A stretch of DNA of 60,451 nt from Candidatus Zhuqueibacterota bacterium (GCA_016928775.1 JAFGKD010000134.1:1-60451), one strand, 5' to 3'. Positions 42,667 through 52,332 are shown, numbered from the stretch's first letter. Numbers and translations: made by a program. The notes: generated from the sequence alone by a model not told the origin.

Positions 42667-43656
42667 TTACCACGCGTCAGTTTTAATCAAATCAATCAAA
42701 TTGTCCACAAAAGTAAAAGCCAACGCTACAACTGTATCGGCTGCGCCGTAATAAATGGCTAATCGACCGGTGTCCGCATCACATAATGTCGCGCACGGAA
42801 AGACAACATTTTGCACATCGCCGACGCATTCATAATATTCACGCGGATTGAGAATATAGGATCGCGCACGGCCGATTACCTTCCACGGTTGATCGATGTC
42901 CAGCAACGCCGCACCGGCGCTGTAGACAAAACCGTTGCACGATTCCAGCACGCCGTGGTAAATCAACAACCACCCTTCAGACGTCTCGATCGGCGTCGGA
43001 CCGCCACCAACTTTGCGATACTGCCAGGAATTATCCACTGGTCCCATCACGTGGCGATGTTTTCCCCAGTAGGTCAAATCCGGACTCTCGCTGTAGTAAA
43101 TGTCGCCAAATGGCGTGTGGCCGCTGTCCGAGGGACGACTCAACATGGCATAGTTACCGTGAATTTTCCGCGGGAATAAAACACCATTGCGGTTGAAAGG
43201 CAAAAAGGCATTTTCGAGCTGGTGGAAAGTGTTAAAATCATCCGACCATGCCAGGCCGATCGTCGGGCCATGATACCAGTTGCACCACTGTACATAATAA
43301 CGGTTGTCGAGTCGAACGACGCGTGGATCATAGCCGTAGACGAAATTCCCGATTTCCGCATCATCGCACTGAAAACGCAACGGTTCGGCTTCGATCTGCC
43401 AATCGATGGCATTCTTGCTGAAACCACGATGCAGTTTCATTTCCCGTACTTTATTGTCGACGCGAAAAATGCCGGCGAACTGATCCTTGAAAGGAATGAC
43501 TGCGCTGTTAAAGATGCTGTTCGAGTTGGGCAGCGCATCCCGAGGAATAACCGGGTTGTTGCTGTAACGCCAGCACACCTCGCTTGATCCGGCAGGCCGG
43601 TCCTGCCAGGGAATGGTGGATAGCGAGGGCTGACCGAGGATTTTGATTTTAGGCAT
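42667..43656 (-). CDS. GH130 family glycoside phosphorylase (beta-mannoside type)
   Basis: 329 residues, the typical length. A five-bladed propeller with the catalytic Asp110 in GYDPRVV, LFPRKIHGNYAMLSRPSD for phosphate and sugar contacts, and KVGGGPTPIETSEGWLLIYHG. GH130 enzymes phosphorolyse beta-1,4- or 1,2-mannosides to mannose-1-phosphate. No signal peptide, so it acts in the cytoplasm. It would serve uptake of mannan-derived oligosaccharides; AGGAG-like sequence precedes the ATG. Confidence 0.9.
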   Translation of the reverse strand: MPKIKILGQPSLSTIPWQDRPAGSSEVCWRYSNNPVIPRDALPNSNSIFNSAVIPFKDQFAGIFRVDNKVREMKLHRGFSKNAIDWQIEAEPLRFQCDDAEIGNFVYGYDPRVVRLDNRYYVQWCNWYHGPTIGLAWSDDFNTFHQLENAFLPFNRNGVLFPRKIHGNYAMLSRPSDSGHTPFGDIYYSESPDLTYWGKHRHVMGPVDNSWQYRKVGGGPTPIETSEGWLLIYHGVLESCNGFVYSAGAALLDIDQPWKVIGRARSYILNPREYYECVGDVQNVVFPCATLCDADTGRLAIYYGAADTVVALAFTFVDNLIDLIKTDAW

Positions 43657-43809
43657 AAATATCTCCTAATGTATCAGTTTTGTTATGTTTTGATCACATC
43701 CGTCTCTAACGCATTTATTGATATTTTAGGCTAATTTGAAGTTCAACTGCAACTTTGCTGAATTTGAGATTCATTTTTGTGCCGAGAAACAGGTATCAAT
43801 ACCAATTCA

Positions 43810-44982
43810 TCACATGCCAACCTCTGCTATGGTCGTGAGATAACTCAAGGGTGCTATCGTTATATTTTTTTCAATTTTATAAGCATCGTCGATCGGTGCA
43901 ATGATAAAAACAGATTGAGGTTTTAGTTGTTCTATTGAATTCCAAAAGCCACGAGTGAGTTCTGGAGCTTTTGATGCCTTAAATTCAAAGACAAAACGTT
44001 TGTTTGCTTTTTCCAGGACAAGATCGAGTTCAGTACCATCACTTGTTCGATAGAAGGTTGGCGACCAGCGCGGAAAGGTTTGTATTGTATGTTCGAGAGC
44101 CATGCCTTCCCAGGAGGCGCCAAATAAATGATGCCCCATGAGTTCTTCAAAAGTTTCAAGACCGAGGAGAGCATGCAATATGCCTGAATCTCGAATATAG
44201 AGTTTGGGTGAGCGGACGAGTCGCTTTTTAAGGTTTGCCGAAAAAGGCGATAAGAGACGAATCATAAAAGTATGGGACAGCAATTCAAGATAAGAGCGTA
44301 CAGTGGTATGGCTCATCCCCAGAGATTGACCAAGGTTTGACAAGTTTACCAGTTGACCATGCATATGCGAGCACATTCGCCATAATCGTCCAAGTGTTTC
44401 GGATGCTATTCTGAAACCAAGCTGAGGAATATCTCTTTCTAAAAAAGTTTGAACAAAGTTTTCGCGCCATACAAGTGACAATTCGTCCGAGTTAGCCAAA
44501 TAGCTTCTTGGAAATCCTCCTCTTAACCATAAAGTATAAACGTCTCCCGACTCATTTTCAACCTCTTTAAAGAGAAATGGCGCAAGTTCAACAAATGCGA
44601 TACGGCCAGCGAGGGATTCTGATGACTGACGGATTAAATCTGGTGAAGCTGATCCAAGAATGATAAATTGACCATTTTGATCATTTTTGTCAATGATACC
44701 ACGAAGAGAAGTGAATAACTCGGGAGCTCTTTGGATTTCATCGAGGCATATGAGTTTATTTTTATATCGTTCGAAAAAAATTTCCGGATTTGTTAGCTTT
44801 TGTCTATCTGAAGCCAATTCCAGATCAAGATAGATCGCATTGGCAAAGCCGGCAACAATGTTTTTAGCCAATGTTGATTTTCCCACCTGTCTCGGACCAA
44901 GTATCGCCACAGCTGGAAAATTTTCCAGATAAGCTAATACTTTTGGTGTGATTGTGCGGTCTATGTATTTGTTTATTGCCAT
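43810..44982 (-). CDS. AAA ATPase with DUF4143 (AAA_14 family)
   Basis: 390 residues. Walker A GPRQVGKST near residue 30-38, Walker B LICLDEIQRAPELF, then LSLVWRENFVQTFLERDIP at the start of the DUF4143 region and a C-terminal restriction-nuclease-like part (GTELDLVLEKANKRFVFEFKASK). These genes are common, often in many copies per genome, and of unsettled function. It stands alone, with no partner toxin or nuclease gene beside it. Confidence 0.88.
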   Translation of the reverse strand: MAINKYIDRTITPKVLAYLENFPAVAILGPRQVGKSTLAKNIVAGFANAIYLDLELASDRQKLTNPEIFFERYKNKLICLDEIQRAPELFTSLRGIIDKNDQNGQFIILGSASPDLIRQSSESLAGRIAFVELAPFLFKEVENESGDVYTLWLRGGFPRSYLANSDELSLVWRENFVQTFLERDIPQLGFRIASETLGRLWRMCSHMHGQLVNLSNLGQSLGMSHTTVRSYLELLSHTFMIRLLSPFSANLKKRLVRSPKLYIRDSGILHALLGLETFEELMGHHLFGASWEGMALEHTIQTFPRWSPTFYRTSDGTELDLVLEKANKRFVFEFKASKAPELTRGFWNSIEQLKPQSVFIIAPIDDAYKIEKNITIAPLSYLTTIAEVGM

Positions 44983-45103
44983 ATACGGGATTTAAAATAG
45001 CTAAAAATTTCATGTATGTCAACCATCAAGTCTGTAAATTGAAACCCTGTATTGCAATTTACAGAGTTGCTAATTTCCAAACAATCTGGCTTGATAAATC
45101 CAA

Positions 45104-45853
45104 TTAATGCCCGGGCGTCTCATCAACAGCAACAGTCCCCGATGAACCACCAAACCGTTTCCTGGCCTCTTCGAGGATTGTTATCGTAGCGGTTGCGCCA
45201 ACCCGCGTCACGCCGAGTGCCTTGACCGCCAACAGATCATCCAGAGTGCGCACACCGCCGGCGGCTTTTATCTGAACCTTAGGTGCAGAAAACTCGCGCA
45301 TCAGTTTCAGGTGATGATGCGTTGCACCTTGATAGGAATATTTCCCGTCCTCGCCTTTGACAAAACCATACCCGGTCGAGGTCTTGACGAACTCGACGCC
45401 GACCGCTGAACATATCTGACAAAGCTTGATGATGTGCTTGTCCTGTAAAAAATCATTTTCAAAAATCACTTTGAGAATCGCGCCACCGGTATGCGCCGCC
45501 TCGAGGACAGCAGCGATTTCCTGCTGCACGTAATCCCACTTTTCGCTCAACACCTTGCCAATATTGACGACCATGTCGATTTCCACAGCGCCTTCCTCGC
45601 AGGCAATACCCGTCTCCGCTATTTTGATCTCGATGGTCGAATTGCCGTGCGGAAAACCAATGACTGTACCAACCAGCACATCCGAGCCTTTGAGCCACGC
45701 AACCGCCTTTTTGACAGCATAGGGTTTGATACATACCGACGCAACATGATATTGTCTGGCAATGTCACACCCCTTTTGCAGCTGCTCGTCCGTCATGGTC
45801 GGGTGCAAAAGAGAATGATCGATCATTTTTGCTAATTCACTTACTTTATCCAT
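45104..45853 (-). CDS. deoC: Deoxyribose-phosphate aldolase
   Basis: 249 residues. Class I aldolase: Schiff-base Lys157 in FVKTSTGYG, Lys196 in KAAGGVR, and Asp93 in EIDMVVN. It splits 2-deoxyribose-5-phosphate into glyceraldehyde-3-phosphate and acetaldehyde in deoxynucleoside breakdown. AAGGAGA lies 7 bases upstream of the ATG. It follows the GH94 gene after an 84-base gap that holds a repeat. Confidence 0.95.
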   Translation of the reverse strand: MDKVSELAKMIDHSLLHPTMTDEQLQKGCDIARQYHVASVCIKPYAVKKAVAWLKGSDVLVGTVIGFPHGNSTIEIKIAETGIACEEGAVEIDMVVNIGKVLSEKWDYVQQEIAAVLEAAHTGGAILKVIFENDFLQDKHIIKLCQICSAVGVEFVKTSTGYGFVKGEDGKYSYQGATHHHLKLMREFSAPKVQIKAAGGVRTLDDLLAVKALGVTRVGATATITILEEARKRFGGSSGTVAVDETPGH

Positions 45854-45887
45854 GCCGTCTCCTTATTATTTAACGGAGACAGGATAC

Positions 45888-45931
45888 ATCAAGCTGATCA
45901 TATAAATCCTGTTGATCCTGTTATCCTGTCC
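45888..45931. repeat. ATCCTGT-unit repeat flanked by inverted arms
   Basis: Three ATCCTGT units (45906-45912, 45915-45921, 45923-45929) at 8-9 base spacing lie between deoC and the GH94 gene. GACAGGATA (45888-45896) is the exact inverse of TATCCTGTC (45922-45930), so the segment can form a hairpin. Repeats of this aggregate form are scattered in many environmental genomes. Confidence 0.6.
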
Positions 45932-45937
45932 CAAAAA

Positions 45938-48334
45938 TTAACCCAAGGTTACAATGACTTTATTTATTCGTTCAAAGTCTTGTGCCGGAATAATATTTGA
46001 CTCCACTTTCCTTTCATTCACCACCATCTCGGCGACGCCTTTTTCGACATGTTTTGGATTGTAAACCTGAATCTCGAACAGCTTATCGCGATATTTTCGC
46101 GTGGCCGTAAAGCCATCCCAGTGAGCGGGAATGCACGGATTTATCCGCAAACCATCATACTCGGGCTGAATGCCGAGTATGTATTGGGAAATGGCATAGT
46201 ACGTCCAGGTGGCCGAACCGCTGAGCCAGGGGATGCGCGAGGCGCCATGTTTGGGACTGTATTTGGCGTGCGTCGATTGGCACACAACATACGGTTCGAT
46301 TTCCCGAACCTCTGCTGTGCTGTTGTAGGCTGCCGGCAAGTAGGCGCGCAGATACTTGTATGCCTGATCGCCGTGTCCCAGCATCGCCTCGGCGATCACC
46401 GCCCACCCCTGGGTGTGCACAAAAATGCCACCGTTCTCCTTCAGGCCGGGGTTCATAAACGAGGCGCGCACGATTTTATGATCCGTAAAGGTGTATGGCG
46501 GATCACATACCGCAATGCCAAAGTCAGTGGCCAAACGCTCGTTCACTTTTTTCATTGCGCTCTCTGCTTGCTCTTTTGACGCTGCGCCGCTGATCACTGA
46601 CCAAGCCGGGGGATTGAGGAAAATCTGCCCTTCCGGACTGTGCTTTGATCCGAATTTTACACCGTCAAAACGATAACCACGCATAAACCACTCGCCGTCC
46701 CAGGTGTGCTTTTGGATATTTTCATCAAGCTGCCGAAGCAGTGGTTCCGCCCATTTTTCTTCATCCTTATCCTGCAGCAACCGGGCGATCTCGATATAGG
46801 TTTTTAATGCCAATCGGAGTTGCATCGCGACAAACACGCTCTCGCCATTATGGCCGAATCGTAGACAGTCGTTCCAGTCCGCCGCCAGACCACAAGGCAG
46901 ACCGTGCGCCCCGGAGCGATCCAGATTGAATTGAATGGCGCGTTTCATGTGCCGGAAAACCGTATCTTGTCCTTTATCCGCATAGGGGAGAACCTTGTGA
47001 AAGAAATCGATATCACCTGTCTCTTTCACATAGGCCGGTATGGCGTTGAACAGCCACATACAGTCATCCGAACGATACTGCTCTTCTGTCGGCGCACTTT
47101 CAGCACCCGGTTTGTGGCTGATTGGCAGAACGACCGGCAACGCGCCACCCGTGGAGACCTGCCCGGTGATCATCAACTCGAGTCGTTTCCGCACTTCTCC
47201 AGGAATGGTGTGCACCACGCCTAAAAAATCCTGCACCGTGTCGCGGTAGCCGAGTCCATCGCGATCAATGCCGGAATAAATCAGACTTGCCGCGCGCGAC
47301 CAGGCAAATGTGATCAATGCATTGTAAATCCCCCAGGTGTTGATGGTGCTGTTTAGTTCAGCATCCGGTGTGTCAGCGGTCAAACCGTCAAGTCGTTGGT
47401 GCCAAAAAGATTTGACACTATCGAGCGCCTCATTAGCTTTTTGAATATCAGCGTAATCTTCAATCGCTTGTTTACCCGCAATAGCCGCCTTGCCAATTCC
47501 CAAAATGACAAGAAATTCTCTGGTCTCACCGGGAGCCAGCGCCAGTTTGGTTTGTAATGAACCGCACGGATTGTCGCCATAACCAAGCGAGTTTGAACAA
47601 CGGCCCGACGTCACCGCTATAGGATTGGCATAGGTTCGGTATGGACCAAGAAAAGCTTCCCGATCTGTGTCATAAGCGACCACCTCGGCGCCGACGAGCG
47701 CCTGAAACGTATGCCGGCCCTGGTCTTTGTTCTTGAAATCCTCCGGGTCTTCGGGAATATAGATATTGGTGCCGTGATCGATGATGCTGTCAATAACTTT
47801 CATTGTTGTGGTATAGTGCACGTATTGGATATTCAATAAATCATCGATCGCGTTCCAGTTGCCGACCAACTCGGTATAGGTAAACGCACTTAGATTTCGC
47901 TTCACGTCACTTTTGTTGAAAAGGCGAACCTTCCACACTTCGAGCAGTTTGCCGGTTGGGACAAAAAAAGTTACTTTAGATTCAATTCCCGCATATTCTG
48001 ATGTAATGGTTGTATAGCCGGTTCCATGTCGGCAAATTGATTTGAAAACGTCCAGCGGCTTGCCCACGGGCTGCCATGAAAGACTCCAAAAATCTTTGTT
48101 GTCGTGGTCGTGTAAATAGATATATCGTCCCGGCTGATCCATGGGGATGGAATTGAAGCGCAGGCGCAATATTCTCCCCATGCCGCCGGATTTGTAAAAG
48201 CTGTAGCCGCCGGCGTTATTGGTGATAATCGCGCCATATTCGGTGGAGCCGAGATAGTTGCTCCAGGATTTTGGCGTATCAGGACGGGTGATGATGTATT
48301 CTTTGTTTTTGTCGTCGAAATGGCCGTATTGCAT
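45938..48334 (-). CDS. GH94 cellobiose phosphorylase-like enzyme
   Basis: 798 residues, the normal size of cellobiose phosphorylases. N-terminal beta-sandwich (GSTEYGAIITNNAGGYSF, then YLHDHDNKDFWSLSWQPV) and an (alpha/alpha)6 barrel with the catalytic Asp489 in AADWNDCLRFG. QYRSDDCMWLF and FMNPGLKENGGIFVHTQGW line the phosphate and substrate sites. It converts cellobiose and phosphate to glucose-1-phosphate and glucose in the cytoplasm. Together with the GPH symporter upstream it would import and phosphorolyse beta-glucosides. Confidence 0.92.
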   Translation of the reverse strand: MQYGHFDDKNKEYIITRPDTPKSWSNYLGSTEYGAIITNNAGGYSFYKSGGMGRILRLRFNSIPMDQPGRYIYLHDHDNKDFWSLSWQPVGKPLDVFKSICRHGTGYTTITSEYAGIESKVTFFVPTGKLLEVWKVRLFNKSDVKRNLSAFTYTELVGNWNAIDDLLNIQYVHYTTTMKVIDSIIDHGTNIYIPEDPEDFKNKDQGRHTFQALVGAEVVAYDTDREAFLGPYRTYANPIAVTSGRCSNSLGYGDNPCGSLQTKLALAPGETREFLVILGIGKAAIAGKQAIEDYADIQKANEALDSVKSFWHQRLDGLTADTPDAELNSTINTWGIYNALITFAWSRAASLIYSGIDRDGLGYRDTVQDFLGVVHTIPGEVRKRLELMITGQVSTGGALPVVLPISHKPGAESAPTEEQYRSDDCMWLFNAIPAYVKETGDIDFFHKVLPYADKGQDTVFRHMKRAIQFNLDRSGAHGLPCGLAADWNDCLRFGHNGESVFVAMQLRLALKTYIEIARLLQDKDEEKWAEPLLRQLDENIQKHTWDGEWFMRGYRFDGVKFGSKHSPEGQIFLNPPAWSVISGAASKEQAESAMKKVNERLATDFGIAVCDPPYTFTDHKIVRASFMNPGLKENGGIFVHTQGWAVIAEAMLGHGDQAYKYLRAYLPAAYNSTAEVREIEPYVVCQSTHAKYSPKHGASRIPWLSGSATWTYYAISQYILGIQPEYDGLRINPCIPAHWDGFTATRKYRDKLFEIQVYNPKHVEKGVAEMVVNERKVESNIIPAQDFERINKVIVTLG

Positions 48335-48351
48335 ATCTGTCCTCTATCTTA

Positions 48352-48438
48352 TATAAATCTGAGATCCATAATCGCCGATCTTCAATCTTCAATCAATTGA
48401 TTTCAGATTGAAGATCGGCGATCTCGGATCTCGGATTT
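48352..48438. repeat. Long palindromic repeat, copy 1 (3' side of the S23 gene)
   Basis: A perfect 18-bp inverted repeat ATCGCCGATCTTCAATCT (48371-48388 with 48405-48422) has a 16-base loop that contains the palindrome AATCAATTGATT (48391-48402). Outer arms AAATCTGAGATCC (48355-48367) and GGATCTCGGATTT (48426-48438) extend it with 1 mismatch. The right end touches the stop codon of the S23 gene. It repeats 464 bases away at 48816. Confidence 0.9.
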
Positions 48439-48806
48439 TATTTCATATTCGATGGTTGTTGTTGAACTGTTTTTAAACTGCTGACAAAAATTGCTATCAA
48501 TTCATCATTCTCATGCATTGTATATTCAAGAATATCATTTTCTTCCAGCAGTTTTGCTTTTTTTATAATTTTAAGACAGATGAAAGTCTCTCTTAATTCC
48601 TTTAGAATGATCTTTAGTTTGTGAACAAAGTCCTTTTTTGATTCCGCACTTTGAGCCTCGCCATAATTCAAAGCTGGTGATGTCCCTGATCGGACAATCT
48701 GATTTGATAATGTATTTCCCGCACGAGTCTTTGGCAATAATTCACTGATCTTAATGATCAAAACAGCGAAATCAACTAATCGATTTTCAAGATCACGTCT
48801 GTTCAT
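48438..48806 (-). CDS. Four-helix-bundle protein (23S rRNA-intervening-sequence/S23 family)
   Basis: 122 residues, all helical, with the family pattern LENRLVDFAVLIIKISELLP, NQIVRSGTSPALNYGEA (the most conserved part), KKDFVHKLKIILKELRETF and a C-terminal helix. Family members are found as ORFs inside rRNA intervening sequences and, more often, as free genes of unknown function, with relatives used as accessory proteins of diversity-generating elements. Here it interrupts a transporter-phosphorylase operon and is bracketed by two copies of a palindromic repeat. An A/G-rich site (GGGGGAAT) precedes the ATG. Confidence 0.88.
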   Translation of the reverse strand: MNRRDLENRLVDFAVLIIKISELLPKTRAGNTLSNQIVRSGTSPALNYGEAQSAESKKDFVHKLKIILKELRETFICLKIIKKAKLLEENDILEYTMHENDELIAIFVSSLKTVQQQPSNMK

Positions 48807-48815
48807 TATTCCCCC

Positions 48816-48897
48816 TATAAATCTGAGATCGCTAATCGCCGATCTTCAATCTTCAATCAATTGATTTCAGATTGAAGATCGGTGGTCTCAAATCTAG
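48816..48897. repeat. Long palindromic repeat, copy 2 (5' side of the S23 gene)
   Basis: The stretch 48816-48882 is a direct repeat of 48352-48418 with only two or so differences. The inner palindrome is the same except that the right arm changes (GATCGGTGGT in place of GATCGGCGAT), so the hairpin is slightly shorter. It lies between the S23 start and the stop of the GPH symporter. Confidence 0.88.
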
Positions 48898-48917
48898 ATT
48901 AATACAAATATCCAATC

Positions 48918-50327
48918 CTATTTTTCTTCAGCAGCCTCTCTCCTCTCATTCAGCTCCCCAATAATCATCTCCACTTTTTTGTCATTCAATGGATAAAACA
49001 TCAGCAGAATCATGGACAGCACCCCGATGCCGGCCGGAATCAGGCTGAACAGCAACAGCAGACCGCGCAGGCTTTCAGGCGATTGTGCCTCGTTTGGGGC
49101 AAAGCCCACCTGGGCCATAAGACGAAGAGCCAAAAAAGCGCCAAAAGCCCAGCCAAATTTTTGCGACATTGTGGAGGCCGAAAAGACCAGTCCAGTGGCT
49201 CGACGGCCACGTTTCCATTCACCATAATCGGCAGTGTCCGCATACATGGCCCATAATAATACAGAGAGCGGACCACCGGATAGTGAGCCGGTGATCTGGC
49301 ATAAGAAAATGAGCGGCAATTGCTCGGCACTCAGAATATAAAAAGCGGCCGTGCTTAAAATCGCGACTACAAAAAGAATGGCGAACGCCTTTTTCTTGCC
49401 CACTTTTTGGGCGAACCAACTGACTAACAGGACGCCGAGAAGTGAAGATATTTGGCCGACACCATTGAACAAGGACGCCAATAGATCAAAATCCAGAATG
49501 CGTCCGCTCAAAAAAGGCACCTTGAGTTCCTGTGCACCAATAACATATTTAAAATAATGTACGGTCACACTGCTGCGCACCGCGACGAACAGGATGAAGG
49601 TGATGGTGGTGGCAAGGAGGATGAGCCAGGGGCCATTGGTGATGAGCTCATACAGGTCTTTTTTCACTGAAGATTCTTGCGACTTGGGCGGCTGAACGCG
49701 TTCGCGCGTGCCCCTAAAGGCAATTAAGAAAAATATGATCGCGGCGATACCGTAACAGACGAACGACAGCTGCCAGCCGCGCGCTTCATTGCCACCTCCC
49801 AATCCCTTCACCATGGGCAACAATGTAAAGGAGACAATAGCACCTGCGGCAAATGCAAAGATAAATTTCACCGAAGAAACGGTCGTGCGCTCATTCGAGT
49901 CCGGGGAAATAACGCCAAGCAAGGCTGTGTACGGAATATTGATGCCGGTATACAGCATCATGATCAATACAAAAGTGACATAGGCCCAGATCAGTTTGCC
50001 GGTCGCGCCCAGGTCTGGAACGGTGAAGGTCAAAACGCCGATAACAGCAAAGGGCACACACAACCAGAGGAGATAGGGCCGAAATTTTCCCCAGCGCGTG
50101 TTGGTGCGGTCGGCGATTATACCCATTATCGGATCGTTGACGCCATCCCACAGACGGCTGACGACAAACATTGTTGCCGCAAGACCAGCGGGAATCAAAA
50201 AAACATCGGTGTAAAAATAGGTGAGATAAAGCATAAAGGTTTGCCAGTACAACACAGACGCCAGATCTCCAAAACCGTAGGAAATCTTTTCCGTCATTTT
50301 CAATTTGCCCGATGTCACCTCGGCCAT
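48918..50327 (-). CDS. GPH-family sugar:cation symporter (MelB-like MFS)
   Basis: 469 residues with 12 predicted membrane spans. Family marks: EKISYGFGDLASVLYW at the N-terminus, RLWDGVNDPIMGIIADRT (cation-binding aspartates), NIPYTALLGVISPDSNERT, and ADTADYGEWKRGRRATGLVFS near the C-terminus. GPH carriers import glycosides, pentosides or hexuronides with Na+ or H+. Followed by the S23 gene and GH94, so a cellobiose-like substrate is plausible. AAAGGAGG precedes the ATG. Confidence 0.92.
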   Translation of the reverse strand: MAEVTSGKLKMTEKISYGFGDLASVLYWQTFMLYLTYFYTDVFLIPAGLAATMFVVSRLWDGVNDPIMGIIADRTNTRWGKFRPYLLWLCVPFAVIGVLTFTVPDLGATGKLIWAYVTFVLIMMLYTGINIPYTALLGVISPDSNERTTVSSVKFIFAFAAGAIVSFTLLPMVKGLGGGNEARGWQLSFVCYGIAAIIFFLIAFRGTRERVQPPKSQESSVKKDLYELITNGPWLILLATTITFILFVAVRSSVTVHYFKYVIGAQELKVPFLSGRILDFDLLASLFNGVGQISSLLGVLLVSWFAQKVGKKKAFAILFVVAILSTAAFYILSAEQLPLIFLCQITGSLSGGPLSVLLWAMYADTADYGEWKRGRRATGLVFSASTMSQKFGWAFGAFLALRLMAQVGFAPNEAQSPESLRGLLLLFSLIPAGIGVLSMILLMFYPLNDKKVEMIIGELNERREAAEEK

Positions 50328-50654
50328 GCGTACCTCCTTTAATCGTCGATCAAGATCAAAGATTTGAACGTTTTTGCAATGTAAAACATATTAAGGATTT
50401 AAGCACGCGGTTTTTTTATAAAGTCATTTTCAAAATAGTGAAGCGCCTTTGCAATGATTTGTTTTAGTATCTGAAATGATCATGATCCTTTATTAACTAT
50501 ACCAGCGGCTGCGCTTACACCGCATATTTGAAATTTCGCTTGGTTTTATCTTAACAAGCGCTAAATTAGCTGTTTATTTTCGTTGGAACGCAAATAGCGC
50601 CGGAATGAGCAGTCTCGACGTATGGTTTAGTTCCTAATTTGAAAGTCTAAAATT
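50328..50654. other. Divergent intergenic region between two transporter genes
   Basis: 327 AT-rich bases. TTAACAAGCGCTAAATTA at 50551-50568 has a central AAGCGCT core resembling operators of LacI-family sugar regulators, and ATGATCAT is at about 50476-50483. Neither is strong evidence. No ORF or RNA motif is recognised. Confidence 0.35.
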
Positions 50655-51866
50655 TTGAAATCAGATTCCAATACGGCGAATACAAGTGTGCGCGACTTTT
50701 TCAGCCGAACAAGAGCCACGACTTTGTTTCGACCTGTGATTATTGCCAATATCTATCTCTTTTTCTATTTTGGCTTGTCTACGTGGTTGCCTTTTTTCAA
50801 TATTTATTTATTGGACAGAGGATTCAACGGACGTCAGGTGGGAATCATCACAGGTTTATACCAGGCCATGTTGTTTTTTGTTGTGCCAGTGTGGGGGATG
50901 GTAGCGGATCGATTCGGCAACAGAAAGACATTGCACATCACCTTGTTCGGCGCCATGTTGGCGGTGCTGTTTCTGCGCTTCATTCCAACATTTGAGATGC
51001 TCACGCTCTATATGCTTGGCTTTGCATTCCTGCACCATCCCATTGGTATGCTCACGGACAGTCTCGCCATCACCTATGTTCGGCACAGCAACCGGGTATC
51101 ATTCGGGCACATGCGCGTCTGGGGCTCGGTGAGTTGGGCCATCGGCGCCGTGATCATGGGACGATTCCTGCAAGCGCACAGCACTGCAACCATCTTTCAA
51201 ATTGCTCCGGTTATCTACGGTGTAACCTGGCTGATCATTTGGCTCTACCAAAAGCCGGAGGATTTACAACGCGTGCGAGTCTCTTTTCGCTTTTCCGAAC
51301 TAAAAGAGATTTTCGCCAATAAAAAAATTATTTTCTTTTTATTGCTGCTCACTCTTTTCGGTATTGGCGTGTCGCCGCTTTACATTTTCATCAATCTTTA
51401 TTTTCGAGACATCGGTGCGGGAAATGAGTTGATCGGCCTCGGCTTTGCCATTATGGCCATAAGTGAGGTGCCCTTCTTTTTCCTGGCCGGAAGCTTTGTC
51501 AAACGATGGGGTGCTGCCAAAATCCTGCTATTGGCCATCGCAACTGCGATTGTGCGTTTGGGGCTCTATAGTCTGATTTCCAATCCGCTCATTGCTGTTT
51601 TCCTTGGTTTGGCGCAGGGCTTGAATTTTTCCCTTTTTTGGGTTGTTGTCGTTGAGATTATGCATAATCTGGTTCCGGAACAGTATCGCGCAACGGCGCA
51701 ATCGCTCATCTGGGCTTTTCATATCGGTGGTGGACTGACGATTGGCAATATGAGCATCGGCTGGCTATCGGACGTGCTGCCCATGCAGCAGGTCATGCTG
51801 CTGGCCTCAGCATTTACAAGCGTGGCTTTTATCTATGCCATGTTATATTTTTGGAAAAATCATTAA
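50655..51866 (+). CDS. Major facilitator superfamily transporter
   Basis: 403 residues with 12 spans, related to the LacY/nucleoside-symporter-like MFS_1 group: FYFGLSTWLPFFNIYLLDRG in span 1, GIITGLYQAMLFFVVPVWGM, then VADRFGNRKT (the conserved D-R-x-G-x-R/K loop) and RVSFGHMRVWGSVSWAIGA. The start is a TTG at 50655; a GTG at 50688 is an alternative, as neither has a clear ribosome-binding site. Substrate unknown; a sugar or nucleoside is likely from context. Confidence 0.85.
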   Translation: MKSDSNTANTSVRDFFSRTRATTLFRPVIIANIYLFFYFGLSTWLPFFNIYLLDRGFNGRQVGIITGLYQAMLFFVVPVWGMVADRFGNRKTLHITLFGAMLAVLFLRFIPTFEMLTLYMLGFAFLHHPIGMLTDSLAITYVRHSNRVSFGHMRVWGSVSWAIGAVIMGRFLQAHSTATIFQIAPVIYGVTWLIIWLYQKPEDLQRVRVSFRFSELKEIFANKKIIFFLLLLTLFGIGVSPLYIFINLYFRDIGAGNELIGLGFAIMAISEVPFFFLAGSFVKRWGAAKILLLAIATAIVRLGLYSLISNPLIAVFLGLAQGLNFSLFWVVVVEIMHNLVPEQYRATAQSLIWAFHIGGGLTIGNMSIGWLSDVLPMQQVMLLASAFTSVAFIYAMLYFWKNH

Positions 51867-52332
51867 TCAGCAGTAACGAGATATAAAACGAGGCTAATTG
51901 TAATAATAACTTAATCTCAATTCATTCTTGAAAATTCACGAGTTTTACTGCATTAAAAACCTCTTGTCCGGATAAAGACAATATTTTGTTTTTATTGGTA
52001 TGGTTCGATCTTCTGGCCCGGGAATTGTTTTGATTTTGGGTGAAAGACGATGATAGCCAAATTACGATAAGATACAAAATAGCAGAACAGCCTATGTCTC
52101 CAATGGAAGCAGGTTCTCATTGACAATGATATCTGCGGCAGTACAGTTGGCAGCGTTTTAATATTTTACAAAGAATAATATAGACCTTTTTAACATACCA
52201 GGCCACCATGATCACCTTCAAGGGAAAGGCCTGCGGCTATGTCACTCGGTTTTTAAACAATTTCTAAAGGTTCTTGCTACCAGAGAGAAGTGTTAAGGGC
52301 AAAAGTAAAACGACTGATTCAATTGAAAAAAC
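51867..52332. other. 466-base intergenic region, no feature recognised
   Basis: This AT-rich gap lies between two convergent units (MFS transporter and DUF790 gene). I see no reading frame with family resemblance, no strong hairpin with a T-run and no repeat shared with other gaps. It may hold a decayed gene. Confidence 0.4.

Noticed and set aside
43810..44982. AAA/DUF4143 ATPase as part of a defence system
   Set aside because: No nuclease, toxin, methylase or other defence gene is adjacent, and such ATPases are common singletons.
50551..50568. TTAACAAGCGCTAAATTA as a LacI/CcpA-type operator
   Set aside because: The symmetry is partial, no LacI-family gene is present, and a single degenerate match in AT-rich DNA is expected by chance.
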